Positions 42,001-54,092 of a stretch of 64,000 nucleotides of DNA are shown here, piece after piece. Position 1 is the stretch's first letter. The number at the start of each line of letters is the position of its first letter. The notes beneath the pieces are model-generated. The model made no database searches and was not told where the DNA came from. It worked only from the letters and a program-made list of their open reading frames with translations. The position numbers and the translations under genes are program-made. Source of the DNA: Larix kaempferi (lineage: Eukaryota > Streptophyta > Pinopsida > Pinales > Pinaceae); contig BSBM01000320.1 in NCBI GenBank assembly GCA_027924585.1, positions 682,001 to 746,000 on the forward strand. The letters are read 5' to 3'.

Positions 42001-45000
42001 ATTCTAGCATAGAATGGCTTGTAGACATATAATATTTTAATATATTTTAATCATAGTTGACACAAAACTGAAAAACTTACTCTATACATACAGGCACAAA
42101 TATAGGGACTATAACTTCTAAAAGTCCCCACTTTAGAAAGACTCTACCTTATAGAATCAATGACGTGGATGGTAATATTGATTTTATTACCGTTTCCATT
42201 GCTAAGAGATTCTAGTTACAACTGTAATATAAGGGATAATTTAAGTCATCTGGTTTGTGTTAATGTTTCTTTTCTTCTCTTCTCATCTTTTTCTAATTAT
42301 TTTATTTTTATATTTTTTATATTTTTAATGTATATTATATAATTATTGTCATTCCCAACCTGCCATTTCCTGGAAATTTGGGGGAAACTTCTAGATGTAT
42401 CCGATACTCATACCCACGTTCCGTTCCCTACGTTCCCCCGCATCTCGGAAACTTGTGCAACATAGGAGAAATCGCATACAATGGACAGATATACTCCAAC
42501 TTGATTTTTCTAACTTGAAAAGGGTGCAAACAATGAATGCTATTTTAAGGCCTTGTATACTTGGAAAGGATGGCAGTTTCCATACAGAAAGGCAATCAAG
42601 GACAAGCCCTCCTTCGTGTTTCCATTACAGAGTTTAGGAGTGCACTACTAAAAAATAAAGAGTCTAAAAGTCCACATTCACATCCTTTTAGCAGTTGAAA
42701 AATACTTTACCAACATAAAACTCCCACCCTTTAGATGTTGATTTCATGCCCCTTAGATAGATTACTTGTGACACGTGTGATTTGCACCCCCACGGGAATG
42801 ACTATGCTATTCAGCACTTCATAATTTTGATTATAAAGAGAATATAGCTAGCATCTAAATAACCATTCCTTCCACTCACTTCACTCTAATTTTGAATTGA
42901 GCTCCAGAAATATGATGTTGCTTCAGATGTGGTTGCTTTCCAGCAAAGAGAGGACAAGTCCTTATCTAGTAACCAGGATATTACTCCTCTCTAGCTAATT
43001 AATCTGTGCCATAAACATGACCTCTTGTTTCAAGAAACCATTCAAGTATCCATTGAAATTACACACTAAAAGAACTTTCAAGTTTTAATAGTCTCTGTAC
43101 TTTCCAAGATAGCAGTCTACTACCCTCTCTTAACAATATCAGCGATATTTTCCAGATTCACAATGGCAAAGTAAAACATATCATGTAGCTGATGGAAACC
43201 AACAATATGATCAGTGCTTGCAGCATGAAATGGATTGAACCTACAACCAACCAGGGAAGCAAAATGCTGACACAGGTAAGAACAATACCAAGACCTAAGT
43301 AGCATGGGTACCCATACCCAGGGGTAGGATATGCATACTCTTACCAGATACCCGTACCCATGTACCAGATACCCCGTACCCTGCCTTACCCAAAACTTGG
43401 CCGAAGTACTCGAGAGTTTTGTCACGACTTCAGGGGATGTCGATTGCAGAGGCGATGAGGTACCCCTGTTTTGGGGACGCTCAGGGACCAGTTTTGTATG
43501 GGATACCCTTGTTTTGGGGAAACCTGGGGACTGGTTTGGTACGAGCCCAGCCAATTTTGTAAAAGTTTGAAGTGACATTAAAGTAATTAATATTAAATGG
43601 TAATATTAAATTCTTACAGTAAAAGTGACTTTAATGTCACTTTTACTTAAATTTTTAACATCACCATTAATTATTTCAGGATGTTTGAGAGTGGTTCCAA
43701 CCTCATTGGACTTCAAAGTTCATATGCAAAAAGTAGAATTTTAGATCCCATTCAGAATTCAACAGATTTAGCAGTTTACAGGATTTCAAGATTGCAACGT
43801 TTGCACTAGATTCAATCATATATGAGGATATGGGATTGGCATTTAATCAAGCACATCTACCTCCCTATGTATCTTGATGTTGGTGGTGCTTATTGTTGAA
43901 CTCCTCTGTCATGACCTTAAGAAAAATAAAAAATGTACCCTTCGGGCCTTCACCCTAGCAAAATCACTTATTAAGCATGGGAAGCTTTTTCTACCTTGTT
44001 TTAGCACTTGGATTAGGAAGTTTCATCAAAATTGTAGGGTGTTGACTAATGTCCTTGGAGGACCAACTTCGAGATTCAAGGTAGAGGCAAGGGCTAGAGC
44101 CTAGAGGAGGGGGCAACAAGGTGTTATTGATGAATAGGATTCTAGTATAGGCAATGATTTTAATGATTATGTATTTTCAGTTTTGATTCAGATATGTATC
44201 GCACTTGGTGCCATTTTGATATATTCACCCTTAAATGGGTAGACTTTACATATTTTGTCTCTAATGGTTTGGATTCATAGCTTGGAATGTTAAATGTTTT
44301 TTTTCATTAAAATTGTAAAGTTTATGTATTTTTGAATAGTCCGAGTCATTGAAATCAAACCTTCCGATTCATTGCCGGTTCCGATTCCGGTCCGAGTTGA
44401 CCCTCGACCGGTTCAACTCCCGGTTCCAAGTTTTAAAACATTGGTTTAACAGGACAGACTTTAATTGTGTTCCCTTGCCAGTTTTCTTTTTATCTCAATT
44501 TCTGATGAATCTGAAATTGGAACCATTTCTTTACACCACTTTGTGAGAAGAATGAAGAAATGGTAGTGCCCTGGCCATTATAAAACAGGGCACAAGCCAA
44601 AATAAAACTAAGCAATTAAAAAGAGATATGAAAAATACAATAATAAAGAAACTGCCCTAGTCTCCCGGCCATTAAAGAACATTTCACAAACCAAGGTAAA
44701 AATAAGCAATTAACATAAAAAATAAACATTGTCAAAGGTGGCTGGCCAAGTCAGTGAAAACAGGCAGCAGGTACAGCCCCACCAGTGTTCAAATCCTACC
44801 AAGTGGCTTGTTTGTGCATGTGTTCACCCAGGGTTCAAATCTATATTTCATAAAATCATTTAGAAAAATATTTATGTTGCAGTAGTTTTTGTAATGTGGG
44901 GATGGGTGGCACATGGGAATGGGTGGTCTTGAATGGTAAAAACAATTGAAAATTTAAAATAATCCAGAACTAAACAAAACTACCTAGGAATTTGAAACTA

Positions 45001-46985
45001 AGTTAAGCATGATACATACACGATATATAATGATACCATTTGTGATACTGTAAATGATAAATTAAAAACTAAAATGATTAATGACAAAAGTGACCAGGTA
45101 CAAAGACCAAAATGTTCAAATGTCCTAAACAGTACTGAAGTCAATATAAGCTGCAGTGGCAAACACCCAAAATATGTGCTCAAATGTCCAAAACAGTACT
45201 GAAGTCTATGCAATTCAGATTTTCTCCTTGGAGTTAGGTTTGAAGGACTTTGTTTCATTATACACTTGAACAAGTGCGTGCCCAGGTTTGCTCATGGGTA
45301 AATATCCTGTTGTAGGTTCACTAAAGATTGCATAACCAACTGTTCATACTGCAATCGACTAGTGTGACAATTTCCACGTTTTTATTTTTGTTTTAGTGTT
45401 TTTTTTTTAAGTTTTCATCTGTCATGACAAGCTGAGCCCACTGGGGCCTACACTTGGTTAGTGAAACTGGTTTTTCCAGGAATATTGAAACTGGTTTCAA
45501 CATTATATCAATTTTATGATTTCTATAAAATCTGTGGTTTTTCCAATAACTTAGTTTAATAAGGCATTGACCACAAACAATATAGATCAGGAATGTAAGT
45601 TGCAAAAAAGGATTATGAATTGACCAAATGACTTAAGACAGCCTTCCCAAAGTCTACGTATACTTTTTTTCTTGTTCAGAATGACAATTGGCAAGACCAA
45701 CACAATGGAAAGGTTACCAAGTGCTGTAAAGTTAATTGTATAATGTGTCTTTTTGAACCATAAAATGGTATTTAGTGGAAAAATAACACAAAAAGCACTC
45801 CCTGCATTGTTTGGTGTCATTGGCATCCAGATAAAAAGGCATTTGCCTAAAATGTTATACTGAAAGAATGAAGTGAATTGAATAAATTTACCCCTGTTTA
45901 CACTTCGTCCAAGATTTTTGGCGCTTGTTTGTAATGGATTGACAACATTGAAATACTTAGAAACAAAGGATTGGCCTTGATTATCATGGCCAACAGGGGA
46001 AACTCCATATACTCTGCTACAAGCATCAAACAACACCTTATTAAGTAGCAGCTCGCCTCCATCCTTTCGAGGTGGTTCCACTGGATAAAGTACCCAAAAG
46101 CAAGAAATATTGAAAAAGAGTTTAGAAATTATTTAATATATATCTCAAACAAGAATTAGAAACCCGCTTGAACCAAACCCACAAAAAAAATAAGGAACAG
46201 ACACCAAAGACTTTAAAATATCATTATAGAAGTACGTGTTGAACTTTCACAAAACTGGTCAAGGACCTAGATAACTCTCCTCGATTTTCAATTGCATTTT
46301 GGAGTCTACATTCCAACAGGAAATAAGAAACACTGTACCTGCCATCTCTGGAAGTGATGAAAGTGGTATTGGACCCCAAACACTGACACAATAACTCTCC
46401 CAATCAAAGTTACTGAAAAATGCCAAAAAATGATACAGAACCTGCAAGTTTCACACCAACGGGGCCAAGGAGGTTATCATAATTTCCAATAAATGTCATG
46501 ACTCATGACAGAACCATCTCGATTGTCATATAAGTGTCTTAAATATGAGAAGCTGGATAAATACACCTCACCTCCAATGGGCCGCTGACAGAGTTGTTAA
46601 ATACATTAAATATGTACAAGACCATGGTCTCCAAAGCATAGGTAGAAATAAGCCCATGCTTGGCACCCAGGACACGACTCTCATAATAGCACCATGCCTT
46701 TACTAGGATAATACTCCTCTTGAATAAATGATTCTGTCCAATCAAATGATCTACCTACATGAATCAAATCCACATACTAGTTAATATATCCTTCTTACTT
46801 AGGTATGGCAAAAATAATATACGATGATGATCTTCTCTATTGCTTATATGTAGCTTTTAAGTTTTAATCCATCGTCACCAGCTTTTCCAAACCTCCTCTA
46901 GAAAGCAGAGTGTACCCAATCCATCAAGCTGATTAAAGGAAATGTCTACTGCAATGTTCTCCACGAAACAATTGATTATCTTCAC
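39098..46985 (-). CDS. C-terminal half of a plant PAP/OAS1-type nucleotidyltransferase-like protein (partial gene, five exons)
   Basis: The minus-strand exons are 46985-46893, 46754-46572, 46441-46339, 46080-45892 and 39775-39098. All four introns have GT and AG ends, and the phases agree (0, 0, 1, 1). Spliced, they read FVENIAVDISFNQL, then HLFKRSIILVKAWCYYESRV, HGLISTYALETMVLYIF, FSNFDWESYCVS and AKNLGRSVNRG joined to NFFRILGAFRLGAQQLA. This is the PAP/OAS1 substrate-binding region of a conserved plant family (Arabidopsis At3g51620-like, from memory). It should act on nucleic-acid or nucleotide substrates, but the exact reaction is not established. The catalytic N-terminal exons with the DGDID-type motif are not seen in the window. 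The last exon appears to carry one extra C at 39357-39359: a TGA results, and 80 family-like codons follow in the next phase to 39098. It may therefore be a damaged copy or contain a sequencing error. Confidence 0.85.
40031..40880. repeat. 336-bp tandem duplication plus a partial third copy, in the intron
   Basis: AAAATGAACATATATAGTGA and its near-identical partner start at 40031 and 40367. A shorter relative, with the CTGGTCAG...TTTC(T)TGGCTTACA block, lies at about 40740-40880. Confidence 0.85.
41275..41372. repeat. 21-bp repeat in the intron, CCAGTTCCGATTCCAGTC
   Basis: Two full units and a partial third of CAGCCAGTTCCGATTCCAGT follow GAACCAGTCAAACC copies. The similar GGTTCCGATTCCGGTCCG patch at about 44378 suggests ends of one non-autonomous element family. 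Confidence 0.55.
42390..43680. mobile_element. Transposon-end-like patches in the intron (TACCC-rich and inverted repeat)
   Basis: GC-richer patches with many ATACCC or GTACCC motifs occur at 42395-42450 and 43305-43400, for example TACCCATACCCAGGGGTA. At 43566-43650 AAGTGACATTAAAGT and ACTTTAATGTCACTTTT form an inverted repeat around TAATATTAAATGGTAATATTA. This suggests remnants of small DNA transposons. Boundaries are unresolved. Confidence 0.35.
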
Positions 46986-47619
46986 CTGCATATGCCAGAA
47001 CAGGATAAGCATATCAGGAAATGGAATATTCACCTTACATTATACAACATTAACATCATATCATAAACAAGCTGTGATCAGAGAAGAAAAGAACCACACT
47101 AAATGAAATAAACATAAGAAAAGCTAAAAGAGTATCCCCCATCAATAGTCAGAAACAAATTTCTAAATAATAAATATATATATATGATGGACACTAATAA
47201 TCTTCAAGGCAAAGGTTATTCCAGGCCTAAACATAGTAAGTAGATAAAAGTGCAAAGATATCTCCTGTGAGTACATTATTATAATGAAGCAAACATAATT
47301 TATAAAATACGAAAGCTATATATTTCAGATTCCTGAAATAGGGGAAGGTGCAGTAAAAGATCGCTTTCGCTGATCAAAGGTTTGTATAGAGATGTTTCTG
47401 ATGTTCTAAGAAAAACATAAAAGGTTCTATATTTAACAATGGTTTTCCTTTGAACATATTATTTGCCCCTTTCTACAGAGATGTTTCTTATATTTATGAA
47501 AAACGTCAAATATTCTAAGAACATAATATTTTTCCTTCAAAAGTTATTTCTCTTCAAATGGACCTGTCTCCGCACAGCTTGTAAAGCAGATGGGACAAAA
47601 AAACACATGCATACTTTCA
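46986..47619 (-). other. Presumed upstream intron of the nucleotidyltransferase-like gene
   Basis: The exon at 46985 is preceded by a good acceptor (minus strand, GGCATATGCAG), so transcription must come from further right. I found no DGDID-type exon up to about 52000. The sequence is AT-rich with (AT)n near 47169-47185. Confidence 0.5.
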
Positions 47620-48060
47620 TCCTATGCTGTTGGGAGCAGGGAGAGGGAGTGGAGTGAAACGCGAAATTTTCAAAAGCTCCCATTTCGGGAGCATTTCAGG
47701 AGCATTTTTTATATAGTATAAATTTTAATATATTTTGATGGATTTACACTAAAAAACATGTAGCATGTTGAATTAGCTATAGAAAACATGGATTAAACCA
47801 TATAACATCAATCATGTAGTAGTTATGACTTATAACATTGTCATAAAATGATCAACGTCATAACAGCCTTTATAGGAGCTTGGCAAAGAAGGGGGGAAGG
47901 GAGCTGGTACCATAACATTTTCATCAAATGATCAACCTAGTATAGGAGAGGTAGGGAGCACCTTGGGAGCACGCTCCCAATACTGGGGAGCGTTTGGGAG
48001 CAAGCTCCCAGAGGGAGTAAGCTTCAAGAGCGAGAGGGGGGGGGCTCCCCTGCAGCAGAG
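47620..48060. repeat. GGGAGC/GCTCCC-rich block
   Basis: Copies of GGGAGC or GCTCCC cluster at 47665-47705 and 47955-48055 (for example TTTGGGAGCAAGCTCCCAGA). The composition resembles the subterminal region of the hAT element at 60779 and recurs at 49545-49710. It may be the ends of a non-autonomous hAT relative. Confidence 0.4.
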
Positions 48061-48899
48061 CTTTCATCTCAGATTTCTCATTTTTAAGAATTGTTTCATG
48101 ACAGTATGTCAACTTACAAAAGTGTAATAGTACCATGAGGAATATCCAACAATTTGACATTTCTCCAGTCCTTATATTTTGAGTAGCTGTTACAACATGA
48201 GACAGGTAAAGAATTAAAACAATCAAATAGTTAAGAGGAGAAAATAGTAGCAACTAATTAGAAAAGAATAAACACCTCTATGGGTGGTGTTCAACAATTA
48301 ATACTAAATGGCTGTTAGCTATGTTCCACCATGGTTGGGAGACAAAAAAATGGGAGGACAGGATAACAGGGTCAAGGCATGGCAGGAAAGACCTCCCAAT
48401 TTCAGGTGCCGATACATGGGATAATACCTGATAGAACTTATACAAAAACACACACCAGTATGGGCCCATGCCAAATAATTGCGCCGAGAGAAGCAAGGTG
48501 CACTCTACAGAACCTGGGCAGAAGAACGTAACGTCACTTAACGTGTGTAAAACTAACCAACTATAGCTTTTTCTAAAATGATGTCAAATGTCTAATGTGA
48601 AAAAAAAGGGTTGACATGAAAAAATAGATAAACTAGCATAGATCCATCTTAACCCCGCACCCTTTATGGAGCAACAGGTTTGCACGTATTTTTTATCCCT
48701 CTCGATGCTTAATGGATCCAGGGTTTGGATCTATGCTTGTAGATATGACAATAATGGATGTAATCAGATTGCATGTTTGAGGTCATTTGTTCATCCTCTT
48801 GCTGACGTTTGTACTTTTACACCTTCTAAGCCCACAAGAAGAAAAGATGGGGCTAGTTGACAACCATACAAATTGAAAAAGATATGTATATTGTGTGGA
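48061..48899. other. Spacer, nothing recognised
   Basis: Short frames only. It may be the interior of whatever element carries the flanking GGGAGC blocks. Confidence 0.35.
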
Positions 48900-49165
48900 T
48901 CAAGCCAAGGCATGTTGAACCATCCAACCAAGGCATGTTGCCAATGGGGAGGCCATAGTTCATGTGTTCAAATCCTTTCAAGTCCCTCGGGATAAACAGT
49001 CATTATTGTGGTTGTTGGTTCAGCCACCCTCCATCCAGACATTCCAGGGAAGAGATAAGGATCCCGCAAGGTTTTCCTTGGAAAAAAAGTTGTTCAGATC
49101 TTCAGAAGAAAGGACATGCACAACATGTACCACCCAAGTCAATGAAGCAGTAAAACATTAAAACA
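48900..49165 (+). mobile_element. SINE-like segment
   Basis: GGCATGTTGCCAATGGGGAG is followed by a box-B-like GTGTTCAAATCCTTTC (about 48964-48979). Further on, AAGGTTTTCCTTGGAAAAA at about 49069 matches the segment at 28440-28700. A similar box-B-like CAGTGTTCAAATCCTACC occurs in the intron near 44783. Confidence 0.4.
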
Positions 49166-50735
49166 AAGGTTGTTCTGTAATAATATTAACAAGATCACTA
49201 ATCCGAAGACCTAACCTCATTCTCGGAATCACTTCAGTGACTTCACCTTCAGTACCCTCGTGAATGATAGAGACTCTACCCATTGACTACTGCACAAATT
49301 CATTCTCCCCACTCGTCATCAATTCATGCAATTACAATAGACAGATGGCACATACGCACATTGGACGACTGCATTCATACCATAGACGTAGGGCAAATGA
49401 GGACTGCGAAGGGTACAGTTCACGGTTGCGCATTCCACAAATATCTCCTTCGACAAGACAAGTGAAAATATATTTAAAGCTAGTTATTAAAAGGCCCATA
49501 GGTTGAAATCCTGGGAATTTATGGGCTAAACTTTACAAGAAACACCATGGAACTACTCCCAAGCTCCTGATTTCACGATCTAAATGTCCCCAAAACGCTC
49601 CCACATTCCTAGAGTCGTTTCCAGCCAATCAGGGATGTTTTGAACCTGTTCCCAAGCTTCCCACGAAGACGTCAATAAATAGTTCGGGAGCAATTCCATT
49701 GCAACTAGGGATGAAATAGATAAATACGAGCTCAAAGCCCATGGGGGTAAGGTGAGTGCATCCCTACAAAGTGTGTCTCATACGCCAAATCTAGCATGCT
49801 GGCTAGGTCATAACCTTATATTGTAAATTTTTGACAGATGATAAAAAAAGCATCCATAAAAGCAATTAAACATAATAAATATTCACATTGCAACATCTAA
49901 TCATACAGTTGAATCAACAACAGCTTTTGTGTTTCTCATTTGGGGCACAACCATGAGGTCAAAAACCGACGGGTCAGGATGGATACAGTAATGAGAATCT
50001 CATATGTCAAACCTAAAATGTTAGCTAGGTTGAGCCCTAAAAATTGCCTTACCTTTTCATATAAAGATTCAAATTTCAAGTATATAACAAAAGAAATTCA
50101 TAGAAACAATTATAAATAATAAACATACACATTGAAGAATCTAATTAGATAGTTGAATCCAAAATAAATTTTGTGTTTTGTATTTAGGCCACTACCAAAG
50201 TGGATGACAATGTCAAAATGCAAAGGAGGTTGGGTGGTTGTGTCCCTGCAAGGTGGGCTCGTATGTGAAACCTAGCATGTTGGCTAGGGCAACACCTAAA
50301 ACTTGCCTTTGCCCTTCTATACATGGATTATACATCTTTGATATAATGGAAAAACATTTATAAAAACAATTAGAAGTAAAAAATACACAAATTGCAAAGG
50401 CATTTCCATTTGCAAGGAACATTTTTAGCACATCACATGTTGTACTAGATGAACATAGAGGCAAATGGGATATCCCCACCCAATCACTCCCACCACTAAT
50501 ACACAAGCACCCACTTACCTCCAAGAACATGTCCCCTCTACGGAATTGATTGACTATCACATTCTATATGCACTCAAACTACCAAATGAAAACCTCCCAT
50601 GGCCCTTGAACATACATGTGAAATGTGCTATATTCTTAAGGGATGACCTTGGGACTAGGATGTGTTTCTCATACTACTAACATGTAGAAAAATCCCCAAT
50701 TGCTAGGGATATCCCCCACCAACCTACTATTAGGG
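49166..50735. other. Spacer with a GCTCCC-rich patch, otherwise nothing recognised
   Basis: The patch at 49545-49710 carries CTCCC, GCTCCCA and GGGAGC. A repeated (A/T)CTAG(C)ATG(C/T)TGGCTAGG motif occurs at about 49792, 50018 and 50273, each followed by a similar A-rich stretch with CAATTA(A/T)A, which points to an old ~240-bp tandem repeat. No gene is seen. Confidence 0.4.
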
Positions 50736-51711
50736 GTCCTCCTCCAACCATGAGTCCCTGAATCAAGGGATGTCCTCCCCCAAGAAAAGAAAGAAAAAGA
50801 AAAATCGAACAAAAAAACATTTAAATAGAAACTAAATCATTTAAAAAGTAAGGTGGGTGCCAACAATAGACTAAGGAATATGTGTTGGGGCCCACCAATT
50901 CTACAAAAGAAACACTACGATTTTTCATTATGCACTTTTTCTCAAATATTTTGATGGCAACAAACAAGGATAATGGGGCTCAACCCTAAATAGGAGGGAC
51001 CTCAAAAGCGTACAAATTTTTCACCATGTTTTTCCTTTATCGAGCAAATAGTCCTCCTCCAACCATGAGTCCCTGAATCAAGGGATGTCCTCCCCCAAGA
51101 AAAGAAAGAAAAAGAAAAATCGAACAAAAAAACATTTAAATAGAAACTAAATCATTTAAAAAGTAAGGTGGGTGCCAACAATAGACTAAAGAATATGTGT
51201 TGGGGCCCATCAATTCTACAAAAGAAACACTACGATTTTTCATTATGCACTTTTTCTCAAATATTTTGATGGCAACAAACAAGGATAATGTCTTTAGAGG
51301 ATAATGGGGCTCAACCCTAAATAGGAGGGACCTCAAAAGCGTACAAATTTTTCACCATGTTTTTCCTCTACCGAGCAAATAGTCCTCCTCCAACCATGAG
51401 TCCCTGAATCAAGGGATGTCCTCCCCCAAGAAAAGAAAGAAAAAGAAAAATCGAACAAAAAAACATTTAAATAGAAACTAAATCATTTAAAAAGTAAGGT
51501 GGGTGCCAACAATAGACTAAGGAATATGTGTTGTGGCCCATCAATTCTACAAAAGAAACACTACGATTTTTCATTATGCACTTTTTCTCAAATATTTTGA
51601 TGGCAACAAACAAGGATAATGTCTTTAGAGGATAATGGGGCTCAACCCTAAATAGGAGGGACCTCAAAAGCGTACAAATCTTTCACCATGTTTTTCCTTT
51701 ACCGAGCAAAT
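50736..51711. repeat. ~331-bp tandem repeat, three copies
   Basis: Units are 50736-51050 (315 bp), 51051-51381 (331 bp) and 51382-51711 (330 bp), nearly identical to one another. The first lacks 16 bp that lie between two copies of GGATAATG in the other units, a typical slippage deletion. Two matching minus-strand open frames of 66 codons come from the repeat itself and are not taken as genes. Confidence 0.92.
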
Positions 51712-51839
51712 AGTCCAACATAGTGATGATCCAACATACCATAAGGAACTTAGCCTTGAGAGGTTTCACATAGAATTGGTTGAGAAAGTTTGACTTAAGA
51801 AAACGACGACCATATTGTCAGCATCATGGAGTCTAGATC

Positions 51840-52230
51840 AATGTTACCAGCATCGCCGATATATCGGCAACATCGCGAGATATCGCGATGTTTCGTATTC
51901 GCCGATATTTTCGGCAAAAATCGGGCGAAAATATCACGATGTTTAGGAAAAAATCGTGAGTCGACATGGAAACATCGCCTGTCCACCCCGCGGGGTCAAT
52001 AAAACACAGAATACGCGTTTTTTGGGGGTTTTTTTTGCATTGCTCGAGCTGCAGAGGAGGAGCTAACGTCGTCGATTAGGAGAAGACTGTTACATGGAGG
52101 AGAGGGAGGAGACGGCCAGTCTATGGAGGAAAACGACTAGTTCGCGGAACTAGTCCACGGAGGAGACTGCCAATCCGTGGAGGAAAACACCGATCCAACC
52201 GTCCAAGAAAGTTCCGGTTAAACCCACCCT
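51840..52230 (+). mobile_element. 5' subterminal region of a hAT element, CGATAT palindromes
   Basis: Dense self-complementary motifs occur at 51855-51930: CGCCGATATATCGGC, CGCGAGATATCGCG and CGCCGATATTTTCGGC. Such clusters are typical transposase-binding subterminal repeats of plant hAT elements. A GC-rich 5' UTR-like stretch follows. The exact terminal repeat and 8-bp duplication were not settled. Confidence 0.5.
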
Positions 52231-52631
52231 TCTCATGTTTTTATTTTTTTCTATCTACTTCTCCAACTATCCAAGCCTCAGACCTCTCCTTCCTTAATGA
52301 ATGCCCTCTTCTATTTGATGAATGGTTTGTCACTTGTGGTCTGGCCGACTTTGGAAGTTTAGATAGTGGAAACTAACCACCAAAAAAACCTCTAATTTTT
52401 GTTCTTAAGCAATCTGGAAATTGCATCATAAAATGTTAAAATCATAAAATATTAAAATCAGAGTTTTGCATGCCCTAAAACAGGACCCAAAATCCTCATT
52501 TTAAAAATTAGTTTTCCTTGTTTGTCTAATTTGCATTTTTTGCAATTAAATATGCTAAAAGACGTTTTTTTTTATGTTACAGGTTCAAAATTTCAAACTA
52601 GTTTCCAATTCCATATTGCAAAGTTTCAAAC

Positions 52632-54092
52632 ATGCTGAAGATTTTGGATCCATTCTGGGAGTATGCAGAGCTTGTTGATCCACATAATCGGCAAAAGGTT
52701 AGATGCAATTTGTGTGGGAAAGAGATGACAGGGGGTATAAGTAGGATCAAATACCACCTCGCACAGCTTACGGGGCATGAGCTGGATATTTGTAAAAACT
52801 CCACTCCTGAAATTATTCATAGGGCCAAACTCGCAATTGAAGGTATTGGCAAGAGGAAAGAAGAAAGGGAAGCCTTGAGGCAGGAACTTGGAATGAGAGT
52901 GGCATTAGGATCCACCTCCGGGACAACCGAACACACTTCAAGGGGAGGGGGGAATGAGACCTTATCTTCATCTTTCGCAATGCCTTCATCTACATCTCCT
53001 TTCTTTGTTTTGAGATCCGTGCCTGGTGTACAACCAGTTATAAGGTCAATGTACACGATAAACGAGAACAAGGAAGCAGACAACTTGTGGGTCGATGCCT
53101 TTTATGGAGTGATATTCCATTCCACTTTGCGAAGAACCCCTTCTACGTGCCCATGTTTGAGGCTGTTGCTATTGTTGGGCCGGGGTATAAGCCCCCCACT
53201 TATATAAGGAGTTGAGAGGGCCCATCCTTGATAATGAAAAGGTCGATTGCACTTTTAGGTTGGAGGAGATTCGAGGTTCATGGGAGGTCACAGGATGCAC
53301 AGTGATGTCAGATGGTTGGACTGATACGAAGGGTAGGACCCTTCTCAACTTCTTGGTTCATTGTCCCAGGGGCACAATGATTATAAAATCCATGGATGCA
53401 TCTGGACATATCAAAGATACAGCATTACTATGTCAGTTGTTGGATGAGTTCATCCAAGAGATAGGTCCACAGCATGTTGTCCAAGTAATAACGGACAATG
53501 TTGCAAATTATGTGGCAGCTGGCAGGATGCTTATGGACAGGTTTCCTACTTTGTTTTGGACCCGTTGTGCTGCACACTATATCGACTTGATCTTAGAGGA
53601 TATGGGAAAGATTGAGTTTATCAGGGATGGCATTGATTCAGCAAGAAGCATCACCAAATTTATATACAATCATGCTTTTGTGCTTAGCTTGATGAGGCAT
53701 TTTACTCATGACAAGGAGTTGGTTCGTCCTGCCATCACTCGCTTTGCCACTTGTTTCATCTCTCCTCAGTCTCTCTGAATCAATGAGGGACATGCCATAT
53801 TCAGCTAAGTGGTGTGCTTTATCGATTAGCACTAAACCGGAGGGACATGCCATATTCAAACTAGTGTCATACCAAGAGAGTTTCTGGGATGGGGTGAAGG
53901 AGGTGTGTGCCATCTCTGAACCTTTGGTAAGTTGGCTTGATGAGGACGCTGGGGATACCTCTAGTATTTCCATTTTTTGAAATGGAAACACCTAATACAC
54001 CTACATCACAATTGTTTCTTTGGTCTAGCAATGTTGGCACTAGCTCCTCTAGGCCTTATTCTAGGCATTCTACTTCTCGTTGTCATGTATGA
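52632..54092 (+). pseudogene. hAT transposase with BED zinc finger and DUF659 domain, dimerisation domain deleted
   Basis: hAT transposases cut and paste their element. Residues 6-54 form a BED finger with CNLC, HLA and a final Cys. After frameshifts near 53110 and 53205 (IPFHFAKNPFYVPMFEA lies in another phase), a DUF659 core follows at 53212-53778: CTVMSDGWTDTKGRTLLNFL, VVQVITDNVANYVAAGRML and WTRCAAHYIDLILEDM. Another phase shift gives 53708-53980 with SESMRDMPYSAKW and EVCAISEPLVSWLDEDA. The reading then jumps to a Ser/Thr-rich tail (TPNTPTSQLFLWSSN) ending at 54092. The C-terminal hATC dimerisation region with its WW and SAERxWS-type motifs is absent between these two parts, so an internal deletion removed it. 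The gene is not functional. Confidence 0.85.

Larger units (their letters stand above)
39776..45891 (-). other. 6.1-kb intron of the nucleotidyltransferase-like gene
   Basis: The donor (AGGG|GTAAAT at 45891) and acceptor (TTTTCAG at 39776) splice a split Gly codon, exactly joining the conserved NRG and NFFRI motifs. The intron holds a 336-bp duplication and several transposon-end-like patches, but no coding sequence that I can support. Confidence 0.8.

Noticed and set aside
42160-42637. Two short frames (60 and 80 codons) in the large intron
   Set aside because: They are low-complexity or unconserved, on the strand opposite to the host gene, and have no domain.
49195-49260. Minus-strand GTEGEVTEVIPR resembling RuvB-like helicase (EGEVTE)
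   Set aside because: Only a few residues match, without flanking conserved sequence or splice sites.
51136-51667. Two nearly identical 66-codon minus-strand frames
   Set aside because: They are the same position in two copies of the 331-bp repeat. No family resemblance or start context supports translation.
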